Made by a program: the position numbers and the translations under genes | NCBI RefSeq assembly: GCF_003263785.1 | Contig: NZ_JYJK01000072.1 | Location: forward strand, 1 to 54,987 | Source: Vibrio variabilis | GTDB taxonomy: Bacteria > Pseudomonadota > Gammaproteobacteria > Enterobacterales > Vibrionaceae | Length of the DNA stretch: 54,987 bases | Reading direction: 5' to 3' | In this document: one piece after another, positions 45,013-53,340 of the stretch | Position numbering within the stretch: the first letter of the stretch is position 1 | How the letters are laid out: each line of letters starts with the position of its first letter | Notes under the pieces: generated by a model | Database searches by the model: none | What the model saw: the letters and a program-made list of their open reading frames with translations, nothing else | Told to the model about the DNA's origin: nothing

Positions 45013-45762
45013 TCAAAGCACTTTGGCTTCATTACGGAGCTTATCCACCAGCTCGTCGACACTCGCTACCGATTGACCCGCTGCGCGTGATTTCGGAGCC
45101 ATCACTTCTAACACCTGTTGACGCGATTCAATATCAACCGCTAATGATTCTATAGGAACGACATGTAGCGGCTTCTTTTTCGCTCTCATTATGTTGGGTA
45201 GAGAGGCATACCTTGGTTCATTGAGGCGTAAATCAGTGCTGATAATCGCTGGTAACTGCAAACTCAATGTTTCCAGTCCGCCATCCACTTCTCTTGTTAT
45301 CAACGCTGATTCACCTTCTATGACAAGTTTCGACGCGAATGTACCTTGTGGACGATCAGTCAGAGCGGCGAGCATCTGAGCAACTTGGTTGTTGTCGGTA
45401 TCGATAGATTGCTTGCCCACTAACACCAGTTGAGGTAGTTCTTGGGACATGACTTGCTTAAGCACTTTTGCAACCGCTAAAGGCTCTAACATCGACTCAG
45501 TTTCAACATGAATGGCGCGATCAGCCCCTAGGGCAAGAGCATTACGAAGTGTCTCTTGAGCCGTACTGTCGCCAATGCTGATCACTACAATTTCTGTTGC
45601 TAAACCAGCCTCTTTCAGCCGAATGGCCTCTTCAACAGCGATCTCGCAAAATGGGTTCATCGACATTTTCATATTGCTGGTTTCAACCCCAGACCCATCG
45701 GCATTTACTCGGATTTTTGCATAGGGATCGATGACACGTTTAACCGCCACTAATACCTTCAT
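45013..45762 (-). CDS. etfB: Electron transfer flavoprotein, beta subunit
   Basis: 249 residues. [19 protein letters not shown] and the AMP-site loop ([33 protein letters not shown]) are typical. The ATG at 45762 has AGGAGG 5 bases upstream; a frame open to 45792 adds residues absent from the family. Divergent from the ETF ubiquinone oxidoreductase gene over a LiuR-like site. Intact. Confidence 0.94.
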   Translation of the reverse strand: MKVLVAVKRVIDPYAKIRVNADGSGVETSNMKMSMNPFCEIAVEEAIRLKEAGLATEIVVISIGDSTAQETLRNALALGADRAIHVETESMLEPLAVAKVLKQVMSQELPQLVLVGKQSIDTDNNQVAQMLAALTDRPQGTFASKLVIEGESALITREVDGGLETLSLQLPAIISTDLRLNEPRYASLPNIMRAKKKPLHVVPIESLAVDIESRQQVLEVMAPKSRAAGQSVASVDELVDKLRNEAKVL

Positions 45763-45821
45763 ACACCCTCCTGTTTTAAGCACAAACGCCATAAAGTGGT
45801 TATAAATTGAGCTTAGTTAAG

Positions 45822-45837
45822 TTTACGTTTACGTCAA
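45822..45837. promoter_or_regulatory. LiuR-like operator between etfBA and ETF-QO
   Basis: TTTACGTTTACGTCAA resembles the palindromic motif reported for LiuR, a MerR-type repressor of branched-chain amino acid and fatty acid oxidation in gammaproteobacteria. It lies 60-62 bp from both divergent starts. The identification rests on my memory of the motif. Confidence 0.5.
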
Positions 45838-45898
45838 CTGCACTATAGTTATACGTAACATCTTTAAGATCCGATGGATGGCAACCGAGGTGTACAAC

Positions 45899-47605
45899 AT
45901 GCAAAGAGAATCAATGGAATTTGACGTGGTGATTGTAGGCGCTGGCCCCGCTGGTCTCTCTGCTGCCATTCGGTTAGCTCAACTTCAACAGCAGCAAGAA
46001 AAGCCGCTAGCAATTTGTGTGATTGAAAAAGGCAGCGAAGTCGGTGCGCATATACTTTCCGGCGCAGTATTTGAAACTCGAGCGTTAGATGAACTACTCC
46101 CCGATTGGAGAAGTCTCGGTGCACCTGTGAATAACCCCGTTACCAGCGATGAGTGTTTGTATCTCACAACTCACCTCAATCATGTCGTAATACCTGAATT
46201 TCTGACTCCGAACAGTTTACAAAACAGCTCAGACAACCACGTCATAAGCCTTGGAAACTTATGTCGGTGGTTAGCCGAACAAGCTGAGCAGTTAGGCGTC
46301 GAAATCTTCCCTGGTTTCGCCGCGAGCAAGATTTTGCATGAGTCAGATAATAGCGTGATAGGTGTGCAAACCGCTGACATGGGTCTGGATAAAAACGGAG
46401 AGAAAAAGCCAAACTTCGAGCCCGGCATTGATCTCATCGCCCCATACACCATTTTTGCGGAAGGTGCTCGCGGCCACCTCGGTAAATCACTCATAGACAA
46501 GTATTCTCTCGACCATGACAAGCAGCCCCAACACTACGCGCTTGGTTTTAAAGAGCTGTGGCAACTGCCAAAAGAGCACCCCCATTATAAACAAGGGCGC
46601 GTTATTCACGGTGTCGGTTGGCCACTGAGTGAAACGGGTACCACTGGAGGTAGCTTTTTATATCACTTACCCAATAACCAGGTTGCGGTTGGTTTGATTG
46701 TCGACCTCAATTACCGCAACCCTCACCTAGATCCTTTTGAAGAGTTCCAACGCTTTAAACATCATCGCGCGATTGCCAAATATTTATCAGGTGCCGAACG
46801 ACTATGTTTTGGAGCAAGAGCCATTGCCAAAGGCGGATTACGCTCTCTACCGAAGCAGCAGTTTCCCGGCGGCCTGCTCGTTGGCTGTGATGCTGGTACG
46901 CTCAATATGGGGAAAATTAAAGGTAGCCACACCGCTATGAAATCAGGCATGTTGGCAGCAGAAGCGGTATTTAAGTCTCTATTAGCACCGAAACCAGATC
47001 GTGAGGCAGACTATCAAGCTGAATTTGAATCTTCATGGCTTTATGATGAGCTGGAAAGCACCCAAAACTTTGGTGCTAACCTTCATCGGTTTGGTGAACC
47101 TATTGGTGGTCTTATCAATGTGCTCGAACAAAACTGGTGGCCGAAACTGTTTAAGAAGTCAGTGCCATGGAGAGTACTGGATCGTACCGAAGATCATATG
47201 TGCCTTGATGGAATCGACCAATCTAAGCCCATTGACTACCCCAAGCCAGATGGAAAACTAAGCTTTGACAAGCCTTCCTCGTTGTTTCTCTCTGGCACCC
47301 AACATGAAGAAAACCAGCCGTGTCATCTTCATCTGCGCGACCCCGCTCTGGTAATTGAGACTCACCTACCTCAGTACAATGAACCCAGCCAACGCTACTG
47401 CCCAGCAGGGGTGTACGAAATTTTCGATTCCGGTGGACAGCCACAGTTGCAAATCAACGCCACCAATTGCCTGCACTGCAAGACATGCGACATAAAAGAT
47501 CCATCAGCTAACATCGATTGGACTGCTCCAGAGGGGGCGGAGGGCCAAATTATCGCGGTATGTGAACAACGAAAACTTCACTGCAACACTTGTATCGATG
47601 CCTAG
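45899..47605 (+). CDS. Electron transfer flavoprotein-ubiquinone oxidoreductase (3' end frameshifted)
   Basis: A FAD and 4Fe-4S enzyme of the inner membrane that passes electrons from ETF to ubiquinone. The N-terminal FAD motif VVIVGAGPAGLSAAIRL and the C-terminal cluster cysteines (YCPAGVYE; NCLHCKTCDIKDP) are present. The family ends in a PNY..M motif. Here one C is missing near 47545, and the alternative frame reads GPNYRGM to a TGA at 47565, giving 555 residues. As sequenced it runs on to 47605 with a foreign tail. The ATG at 45899 has GAGG 8 bases upstream; an ATG at 45878 is also open. Confidence 0.9.
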   Translation: MQRESMEFDVVIVGAGPAGLSAAIRLAQLQQQQEKPLAICVIEKGSEVGAHILSGAVFETRALDELLPDWRSLGAPVNNPVTSDECLYLTTHLNHVVIPEFLTPNSLQNSSDNHVISLGNLCRWLAEQAEQLGVEIFPGFAASKILHESDNSVIGVQTADMGLDKNGEKKPNFEPGIDLIAPYTIFAEGARGHLGKSLIDKYSLDHDKQPQHYALGFKELWQLPKEHPHYKQGRVIHGVGWPLSETGTTGGSFLYHLPNNQVAVGLIVDLNYRNPHLDPFEEFQRFKHHRAIAKYLSGAERLCFGARAIAKGGLRSLPKQQFPGGLLVGCDAGTLNMGKIKGSHTAMKSGMLAAEAVFKSLLAPKPDREADYQAEFESSWLYDELESTQNFGANLHRFGEPIGGLINVLEQNWWPKLFKKSVPWRVLDRTEDHMCLDGIDQSKPIDYPKPDGKLSFDKPSSLFLSGTQHEENQPCHLHLRDPALVIETHLPQYNEPSQRYCPAGVYEIFDSGGQPQLQINATNCLHCKTCDIKDPSANIDWTAPEGAEGQIIAVCEQRKLHCNTCIDA

Positions 47606-47730
47606 TACTGTTAGACCAGTAGGGTAAATAAATCCATTGACAATCAGTAGTGTGACAGTTGCATAAGAAACTCATTATCAAGCTCGCTACAATCACACTC
47701 CCCCGTAGTAAAAAAGAAAATGGATACACC

Positions 47731-47961
47731 ATGAAAGAGTTAATTTATCAAACGCTTGTTAGCCTCTCCAACAAAATGCCAGAAGAGCATGCTGAAATCA
47801 GACAAAACCTTTATGAGCAGTTAGATCTGCCTTTCAATAAACAGGCCGATCTGTTTGCGAGCGTGCTTGGTCCTGCTGGGTCCGGTAAGTTTGAAAATGA
47901 CCAGGCAATGAATGCCGCTGTAGAAAGTGCCATTCGTTTGTTAGAAACGCCTGAGCATTAA
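47731..47961 (+). CDS. Small conserved-type soluble protein, unknown function
   Basis: 76 residues (MKELIYQTLVSLSNKM...), predominantly helical, no signal peptide or membrane segment. I do not recognise the family. It is followed at once by a hairpin with T-rich flanks. An upstream in-frame start (47659) would add a basic segment and is less likely. TTGACA (47637-47642) could be its -35, but the -10 is poor. Confidence 0.55.
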   Translation: MKELIYQTLVSLSNKMPEEHAEIRQNLYEQLDLPFNKQADLFASVLGPAGSGKFENDQAMNAAVESAIRLLETPEH

Positions 47962-47967
47962 TAATTA

Positions 47968-48003
47968 AAAAAGCCAGCTGTCATAAAAGGACTGCTGGCA
48001 TTT
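47968..48003. terminator. Bidirectional terminator
   Basis: The stem AGCCAG(C) / GCTGGC has an A-run before and a TTTT after, between convergent genes. The stem is only 6-7 bp. Confidence 0.6.
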
Positions 48004-48031
48004 TCATTAAGCAATATCCCATTCTAGAGCG

Positions 48032-49225
48032 TTATTTCTCAATGCACACTCGCTGGAAGTCATTCCAATCACCTACCCCTGGCGCCACTTCCATACAACC
48101 CGATTTCGTATCCATTACTGCTGTCAGTGTCGAAATAAAATCAGAACCATAGGCTGCATGTTGTGCGATTGGCTTAGTATTCAAGACATATTTAGCAGCA
48201 TCGACATTGCCCTCTGGCGTGTTGTCGATGAACTGCTGTGCAAACTCAGCGCGCCACTCGGTGTATGCTGTCGCAACCGTGCGTTGCACACTTTTCTCAC
48301 CTAGACCAACAGATTCTGCGAAGGCTTGCATAATGCCCGGGCGCTCAGAGTGGTTAGCGTGACCAACACCAGCAGGACGTTTAATCACATAGTTCTCACC
48401 ATCAAGCATTTCAACGCCAACGGTATTACCCTTGCTATCAGCAAAGTTAAAATGAGAAGCCACTACTGTGCGATATTGGTCTAGGATCTTTTCCGCATCA
48501 TCAACGTTCTTAGCATTGCGCACGAGATAGTTTTGCAGCGCACCTAGCTCAATCGCACTGTCTGCTTCGAGCCCAACACCTTTAGAGTCAGTGCCTTGGA
48601 AGTTAATCACAACACCAATATCTTTACCGAGCGTTTGACCTGAGCCATAGAAGCCAGACGCCATCACCTGTACATAGTCATCCGCTTGCAATACCCAATA
48701 GTTACCCCCAGAAAGTGATGGTGTGTCGTTTACCTGACCAACAACACCTGTGCCAGCGAAACTTACTGTTGTACATCCACTTAGCGCAGACTGGGCTGCC
48801 GATGCCAATGCGGCATCTAGTTGCGATAGAGTGAACATGGTTTCTAGTGAAATCCCGCCCACTTTGGCCAGCGCTTCAACGATTTCAAAGTATTCAGGAT
48901 TTAACTTTCGAGAGTTTTCTAACACCTTCATTGAGTTTTTCTCAAACTCGACCACATTGATCCCTGCTAGCTTATAAACGTACTGCGCTTCCTTAATACC
49001 ACGTCGAACTTCTTCGCCAACCTGCTTCTCAAATAGCTCAGCGTAGTCTGCTGGTTTTACACCTCGAATATCCACAATTGGTAGGCTTTCCTGCTGCACA
49101 AATGCTTGAGGAGCATAGTAAGGCTGGTTCACATCCAGACCTGGAGCAGGCTCAAGAGAAATCGCCTGAGCTGCGCCAGATAATGCAAGTGCAGTAGCAA
49201 GGATTGCGCGTTTCGTCGTTAGCAT
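48032..49225 (-). CDS. Secreted linear amide C-N hydrolase (peptidase C45/acyltransferase-like)
   Basis: 397 residues with a signal peptide (ILATALALSGAAQA). The N-terminal nucleophile motif SGCTTVSFAGTGVVGQVND gives Cys151 as the residue exposed by self-cleavage, with the conserved Asn/Asp after it, as in C45 acyl-CoA:6-APA acyltransferase-like enzymes. These cleave or transfer amide-bound acyl groups; the substrate is unknown. A following N-terminal-nucleophile beta core (YWVLQADDYVQVMASGFYGS) supports the fold. Divergent from an XRE-type regulator, which may control it. Confidence 0.83.
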   Translation of the reverse strand: MLTTKRAILATALALSGAAQAISLEPAPGLDVNQPYYAPQAFVQQESLPIVDIRGVKPADYAELFEKQVGEEVRRGIKEAQYVYKLAGINVVEFEKNSMKVLENSRKLNPEYFEIVEALAKVGGISLETMFTLSQLDAALASAAQSALSGCTTVSFAGTGVVGQVNDTPSLSGGNYWVLQADDYVQVMASGFYGSGQTLGKDIGVVINFQGTDSKGVGLEADSAIELGALQNYLVRNAKNVDDAEKILDQYRTVVASHFNFADSKGNTVGVEMLDGENYVIKRPAGVGHANHSERPGIMQAFAESVGLGEKSVQRTVATAYTEWRAEFAQQFIDNTPEGNVDAAKYVLNTKPIAQHAAYGSDFISTLTAVMDTKSGCMEVAPGVGDWNDFQRVCIEK

Positions 49226-49303
49226 GATGTTTACCCTTATGTATTTGGTTAATCAGTAGAGACGGTATGTGTCTTCGTGTCTGGCTATTAAATTATCATT
49301 TCA

Positions 49304-49316
49304 AATTTCCGAAATT
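49304..49316. promoter_or_regulatory. Palindrome between C45 hydrolase and XRE genes
   Basis: AATTTCCGAAATT is a 13-bp palindrome about a central C, 45-57 bp upstream of the XRE start. It fits an autoregulatory operator shared by the divergent genes, but this is inference. Confidence 0.4.
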
Positions 49317-49360
49317 CAGATACCATTAAGGGACTGATTCCAGAAAAACGGACAAAGGCG

Positions 49361-49774
49361 ATGGCAGAAATAGAAACGGAAGGATTCGAGTTTTTTGGCG
49401 TTGAAGAGACGGTATTTCGAAAAATGGTCATAGAGCGAATCGAGGCGCTCATGGTTCAAGAGGGGCTATCTAAAAACGGGCTGGCTAAAAAGGCGGACAT
49501 TGGCCGCTCTGCTCTTTATGAGAAAATGGATCGTGAAGCGAAGAGTCATTTCACCATTTTGGACTTTTTCCGAATTGCCAAAGCGCTTGATGTGAGCATA
49601 CTGCAATTATTCCCCATGACTCAGTTAGAGCGTTTACATGGTGGTCAACTGCCGCTTTCGGCAAGTACGCTAAAGTTTCTCGATCTCATGCTAGCCGCGC
49701 CTAAAGAGGACATTGAGTTTCTCTCTAACTTCTACGCATCTTTGAAAAAGCGCGATGGTGACAGCGAAGACTAA
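49361..49774 (+). CDS. XRE/Cro-type helix-turn-helix regulator
   Basis: 137 residues. The DNA-binding domain is about 25-90 (LMVQEGLSKNGLAKKADIGR then SALYEKMDREAKSH), followed by a short helical C-terminal tail. It is probably a local regulator; target unknown. A GGCG ribosome site is weak. It is divergent from the C45 hydrolase gene and 133 bp before an envelope-protein cluster. Confidence 0.82.
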   Translation: MAEIETEGFEFFGVEETVFRKMVIERIEALMVQEGLSKNGLAKKADIGRSALYEKMDREAKSHFTILDFFRIAKALDVSILQLFPMTQLERLHGGQLPLSASTLKFLDLMLAAPKEDIEFLSNFYASLKKRDGDSED

Positions 49775-49838
49775 TACCCAAAGTCAACATCCATAATTCA
49801 TACAATTTACTCCGTTCCTTTCCGAATAATGGAAAAGC

Positions 49839-49902
49839 CCTCTAGTAATCTAAGCCTCAATCGCACACAAGGTGCTTACTTTGAGCCCGAGATTACTGGA
49901 GG
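49839..49902 (+). promoter_or_regulatory. 5' UTR hairpin that buries the Shine-Dalgarno of the next gene
   Basis: CCTCTAGTAATCT (49839-49851) pairs with AGATTACTGGAGG (49890-49902) in a 13-bp stem with one T-G wobble. The GGAGG ribosome site (49898-49902), which decides the ATG at 49908, is wholly inside the 3' strand. The 38-nt loop has inner stems CTCAA/TTGAG and GCAC/GTGC. There is no T-run, so a terminator is unlikely. This is the layout of translational control elements (thermometer, ligand or antisense-opened). Confidence 0.65.
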
Positions 49903-49907
49903 CAGCC

Positions 49908-50330
49908 ATGAAAGCCATTTATAAAGTTTTTCTAACCCCTTTATTAACACTTGCCATGTGCTCAACGGCATTGGCTGCTAAGTCGCCAGAACCTAACTCG
50001 CCAGAACCTAACTCGCCAGAACCTAACTCGCCAGAACCTAAGCCTAGATCAAACCAAACCGAGCAATATGCGATGGTCATCGCGTCGGGGAAAATGCTCA
50101 GTCTTACCCAATGGAAAGTAGAAGTAGATTTCGGTCAAGCGCTCAAAATCGGCCTCAAAAATAAAGACCTACTTAGAGATGAGAAAGGAAAAACCCTTTC
50201 CTTTAACTCTCCCATGGATGCGCTCAATTATATGAACAGCCAAGGCTGGGTATTAGTGTCGGCAAACTCCACTGACAATCGATTTACTGCAGTCATCAAA
50301 CGCAAGGTGATTGAAAGTAGCACTGAATAA
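49908..50330 (+). CDS. Secreted protein with SPEPN repeats, DUF-type C-terminal domain
   Basis: 140 residues: a signal peptide (MKAIYKVFLTPLLTLAMCSTALA), four tandem SPEPN/K repeats (about 26-45), then a ~95-residue domain (AMVIASGKMLSLTQWKVEVD ... NYMNSQGWVLVSANSTDN) of unknown function. The ATG at 49908 follows GGAGG and begins the signal peptide; an earlier in-frame start at 49872 is within the hairpin. First of three same-strand genes (with 50394 and 50914). Confidence 0.75.
   Translation: MKAIYKVFLTPLLTLAMCSTALAAKSPEPNSPEPNSPEPNSPEPKPRSNQTEQYAMVIASGKMLSLTQWKVEVDFGQALKIGLKNKDLLRDEKGKTLSFNSPMDALNYMNSQGWVLVSANSTDNRFTAVIKRKVIESSTE
49983..50042 (+). repeat. 15-nt tandem repeat (4 copies) coding SPEPN
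   Basis: TCGCCAGAACCTAAC occurs at 49983, 49998, 50013 and 50028 (the last ends AAG). Copies are identical at nucleotide level, so length variation between strains is likely and keeps the frame. Confidence 0.95.
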
Positions 50331-50393
50331 CACCGGGTTATTTGCCACTCAAATTTGTCATTACTGAATTAAGCAATATAAGGCGGTCTTCAC

Positions 50394-50903
50394 GTGGAAA
50401 ATAGACGAGTTATACCGAGCATTTTTATTTCGACAGCACATAGCAGTTTGTTGCAAGAACCTTTAGAAAACAAAGTGAGTATTCCTGACCTGTGTACTCT
50501 ATCGGCAGCAAGTTATTCATCGCGAATTAGGCCAATTCATTTACTAAATCATAATCAAGTAGCTGGCTTGTCATCGGAGAGACGCACGCTACTCGAGTCT
50601 GATAAAAACCGACTAAGAATCAGAGCATTAAGCTGCTTGATTTTGAAACATCAACAGGAATTTGAAGCCTTAAAACTGCCTCTACTATCCGCACTCAAGG
50701 GTGACAGACTCGACGTTGAGCCTTCTTGGGAGCTTGATCAAAGCCGACGACTATCACTAATCCAGATATTGCACCTACTCAGCAATATGGTTAGCCGAAA
50801 AGAGTATTTAAGTAGCTCTTTAATTAGCACCGGTTTTACCGCTGCACTCAATATTTTTGAATCATTAGATTTGGAAAGCACATCACTACACAACAATCGT
50901 TAG
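50394..50903 (+). CDS. Hypothetical protein, 169 aa
   Basis: A soluble helical protein (MENRRVIPSIFISTAHSSLL ... LNIFESLDLESTSLHNNR), no signal peptide, no recognised domain. The start is GTG at 50394, with AAGGCGG about 10 bases upstream. It lies 63 bp after the SPEPN gene and just before an outer-membrane protein gene. Confidence 0.6.
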   Translation: MENRRVIPSIFISTAHSSLLQEPLENKVSIPDLCTLSAASYSSRIRPIHLLNHNQVAGLSSERRTLLESDKNRLRIRALSCLILKHQQEFEALKLPLLSALKGDRLDVEPSWELDQSRRLSLIQILHLLSNMVSRKEYLSSSLISTGFTAALNIFESLDLESTSLHNNR

Positions 50904-50913
50904 GAAATTGTAT

Positions 50914-51411
50914 ATGAAACTTAAGAATAAACTTTTACTACTATCAACATCACTATTTGCATTGCCAACGCTCGCACAAGGTTTGTATGCCGGTGCAAGT
51001 ATTGGCTACGGCAACCAACACAATGTGGTTCATGATTTGAGCACGGCAACTGGATATTTAATGGCCGGTTATCGATTTAATGAAAACATTGGTGCTGAAT
51101 ACCGTTTCGGCGGTGTGAATACTCATGATAGCTATATCAATGACCTAAGATCATACAACAGCCTGTATGTGCGCGGCAGCTACGAGATCGATCCAGGCTT
51201 TGAGGTTTATGGCCTTGCTGGTTTTACTCAAGCTAGAGGTGGCGACTATTTCTCAAATGGTAGTCGAACTACAAGCAGCCCTAGTTTTGGTCTCGGCGCT
51301 CGTTTTGAGATTGCAGAAGAGCTAGGACTAAACGCGGAATACGTGTCCGTTATTTCAAAGCGTGAGTATTCTTTGTCAGCAGTTTACTTTGGTATCGATT
51401 ACCGCTTCTAA
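50914..51411 (+). CDS. Small outer-membrane beta-barrel protein (OmpA/OmpW-like, 8 strands)
   Basis: 165 residues with a signal peptide (LLLSTSLFALPTLAQ), alternating strands (GYLMAGYRFNENIGAEYRFG; SLYVRGSYEIDPGFEVYG; GLNAEYVSVISKREYSLS) and a terminal Phe (FGIDYRF) for BAM-dependent insertion. This is the size of an 8-stranded outer-membrane protein. The ATG at 50914 has GGAAA upstream; a TTG at 50908 is in frame. Function unknown. Confidence 0.85.
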   Translation: MKLKNKLLLLSTSLFALPTLAQGLYAGASIGYGNQHNVVHDLSTATGYLMAGYRFNENIGAEYRFGGVNTHDSYINDLRSYNSLYVRGSYEIDPGFEVYGLAGFTQARGGDYFSNGSRTTSSPSFGLGARFEIAEELGLNAEYVSVISKREYSLSAVYFGIDYRF

Positions 51412-51423
51412 TAGCTCTGTACT

Positions 51424-51443
51424 TAAGTGCATGGATGCACTTA
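51424..51443. repeat. 20-bp perfect palindrome after the outer-membrane protein gene
   Basis: TAAGTGCATGGATGCACTTA is a 9-bp inverted repeat about a GG centre, 13 nt past the stop. It is probably a 3' hairpin of the gene, without a clear T-run. Confidence 0.5.
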
Positions 51444-51533
51444 CCCTTTCAAAACGGCCATTACTTCAAAGCAGTTGTTACTTCAACACAACCGCTATTT
51501 CAAAAAACCGCTGCCAAAAGAAACATAGCGTTA

Positions 51534-51568
51534 AAAAAAGCAGCCCCCAGAAATAATCCAGGGGACTG
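51534..51568 (-). terminator. Terminator of the SDR operon
   Basis: On the minus strand AGTCCCC pairs with GGGGGCT (one G-T wobble) over a 12-nt loop and is followed by GCTTTTTTTAACG, about 20 nt past the SDR stop. Confidence 0.7.
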
Positions 51569-51587
51569 TACTCACTTACGGTTAACC

Positions 51588-52346
51588 TTATATAACCAAG
51601 CCACCATCCACTTCAATCACTCGACCATTAACGTACTCATTTTCCAAAATGAAACGTACGGTATGAGCAATCTCTGATGGATCCGCCATGCGGCGCACTG
51701 GCACCATATTTTCCAGACGTTCACGGGCTTCTGGTTTCATTGATGCTGTCATCGACGTCTCCACAACGCCTGGTGCAATAGCAACAGAACGGATGCCGTA
51801 ACGAGCAAGTTCTTTACCCCATACGGATGACATCGTTGCGACTGCTGCTTTGGAAGCCGCGTAGTTGGTTTGCCCCATGTTGCCTGCTCTCGACACACTG
51901 GAAATATTAATAATGACCCCTCGAGAATCGGATTCAATCATCTGTACTGCCGCTTCACGTCCGCACAGAAAAGTACCGGTAAGATTCACATTGATAACGG
52001 CATTAAAGTCACCCAGAGACATTTTACTGATTTCACCGTCTCGAGATTTAACTAGCATTCCGTCTCGTAAGATGCCCGCATTGTTGACTAACCCATTCAA
52101 AGATCCAAATTCCGTGACAATGTCACGAAATACCTTTTCTACTTGCTCTTCATTGGTGACATCGACCTGATAAGTTTGCGCTTTTACCCCAAATGCCTCA
52201 CAAAGTTCTTTTGTCTCTGTTAAGGCGTCTTGATTGACATCGAGCAGTGCTAAGCTCGCTCCTTGCTGAGCTAAGCTTGTCGCCATAGTTTGACCTAATC
52301 CTTGTCCTGCACCAGTAATAGCGATAACGCTCTGTTCAAGTTCCAT
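51588..52346 (-). CDS. Short-chain dehydrogenase/reductase (FabG-like 3-hydroxyacyl dehydrogenase)
   Basis: 252 residues. The NAD(P) motif TGAGQGLG, NNAG, and the catalytic Ser...Tyr-x3-Lys (SSVSRAGNMGQTNYAASKAA) are complete, plus the C-terminal FILENEYVNGRVIEVDGGL. It is probably a 3-hydroxy(acyl-CoA) or 3-hydroxy acid dehydrogenase of the adjacent valine/fatty-acid oxidation set, the last gene of that minus-strand operon. The substrate is inferred from context. Intact. Confidence 0.86.
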   Translation of the reverse strand: MELEQSVIAITGAGQGLGQTMATSLAQQGASLALLDVNQDALTETKELCEAFGVKAQTYQVDVTNEEQVEKVFRDIVTEFGSLNGLVNNAGILRDGMLVKSRDGEISKMSLGDFNAVINVNLTGTFLCGREAAVQMIESDSRGVIINISSVSRAGNMGQTNYAASKAAVATMSSVWGKELARYGIRSVAIAPGVVETSMTASMKPEARERLENMVPVRRMADPSEIAHTVRFILENEYVNGRVIEVDGGLVI

Positions 52347-52359
52347 TTACTTCTCCCTT

Positions 52360-53274
52360 CTACTGCTTATTGCGAAAAAACTCAAAAAGACTCGAGAAAT
52401 CCAACTCCGCATTTCCGTTTCGGTTATGGAGTGCGTAGAGACTATGAGCTAACGCTCCCATGGGCACCGAAGATTGGCTCATTTTTGCCGCTTCTAGCCC
52501 AAGCCCCAAATCTTTTGACATCAACTTACACATAAAACCGGGAGTATATTGGGCACTCGCTGGCGCGTGCTCAATTACTCCCGGACAAGGGTTATATAGT
52601 TCTAAAACCCAGTTTCTGCCAGAGCTCTGAAGAATAATATTTGATAACACCTCAGGATTGAGACCGTTGTCCATACCAAGACTAAGGGATTCACAAGTCG
52701 CTGCCATGACAGAGCCGAGAATCAGGTTGTTGCAAATTTTTGCCATTTGCCCATCGCCCGCTTTGCCCGCATGAAACACATTTTTACCCATGAAAGACAG
52801 CAAGTTATTGGCTTTGGTAAACCCTTCATCGCTGCCACCTACGATAAACGTCAACGTACCAGCACTGGCACCAGCAACGCCTCCGGAAACAGGAGCGTCG
52901 ACAAACTCCAACCCTTTGTTTTGAGATTCTCTTGAAACCAGGCGCGCTGAGTCAGGATCAATGGTTGAACAGTCGATAAGAAAAGTGTCACTCGATGCAA
53001 GTTCAATGATGCCTTTCTCATCATCACAGCCGAGATAAACTGCTTTGACATGCTCACTGGCTGGTAGCATGGTCACTACAACGCTCGCCGAATCGAGCAC
53101 CTGTTCCAGGCTATGGCAAACAAGAGCGCCCTTGTCGCCAAGAGGTTGCGATAACGCCGATACTCGATCGTAAACTTGCACGCTGAAGCCTGCTTTGAGC
53201 AAGTTGTTCGCCATCGGACTGCCCATATTTCCTAGCCCAATAAACGCAACCTTAGTGTCTGTTGGCTGACTCAT
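52360..53274 (-). CDS. mmsB: 3-hydroxyisobutyrate dehydrogenase
   Basis: About 304 residues. The Rossmann motif FIGLGNMGSPMANNL, the substrate-binding DAPVSGGVAGASAGTLTFIV and the catalytic Lys in GDGQMAKICNNLI are diagnostic of 3-HIBADH. It oxidises 3-hydroxyisobutyrate to methylmalonate semialdehyde in valine breakdown, directly after the hydrolase encoded upstream in this operon. The ATG at 53274 with GGAGG upstream is preferred to the GTG one codon earlier. Intact. Confidence 0.92.
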   Translation of the reverse strand: MSQPTDTKVAFIGLGNMGSPMANNLLKAGFSVQVYDRVSALSQPLGDKGALVCHSLEQVLDSASVVVTMLPASEHVKAVYLGCDDEKGIIELASSDTFLIDCSTIDPDSARLVSRESQNKGLEFVDAPVSGGVAGASAGTLTFIVGGSDEGFTKANNLLSFMGKNVFHAGKAGDGQMAKICNNLILGSVMAATCESLSLGMDNGLNPEVLSNIILQSSGRNWVLELYNPCPGVIEHAPASAQYTPGFMCKLMSKDLGLGLEAAKMSQSSVPMGALAHSLYALHNRNGNAELDFSSLFEFFRNKQ

Positions 53275-53340
53275 CACAACCTCCTTGGCTGTTTCAATTC
53301 ATCGATGGTTTAAAAGAGATTCATTGTTTGTCTGCGCGAC

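Noticed and set aside
49839..49902. Intrinsic terminator of the XRE gene
   Set aside because: The stem ends in GGAGG and the start codon of the next gene, with no T-run, so translation control fits better.
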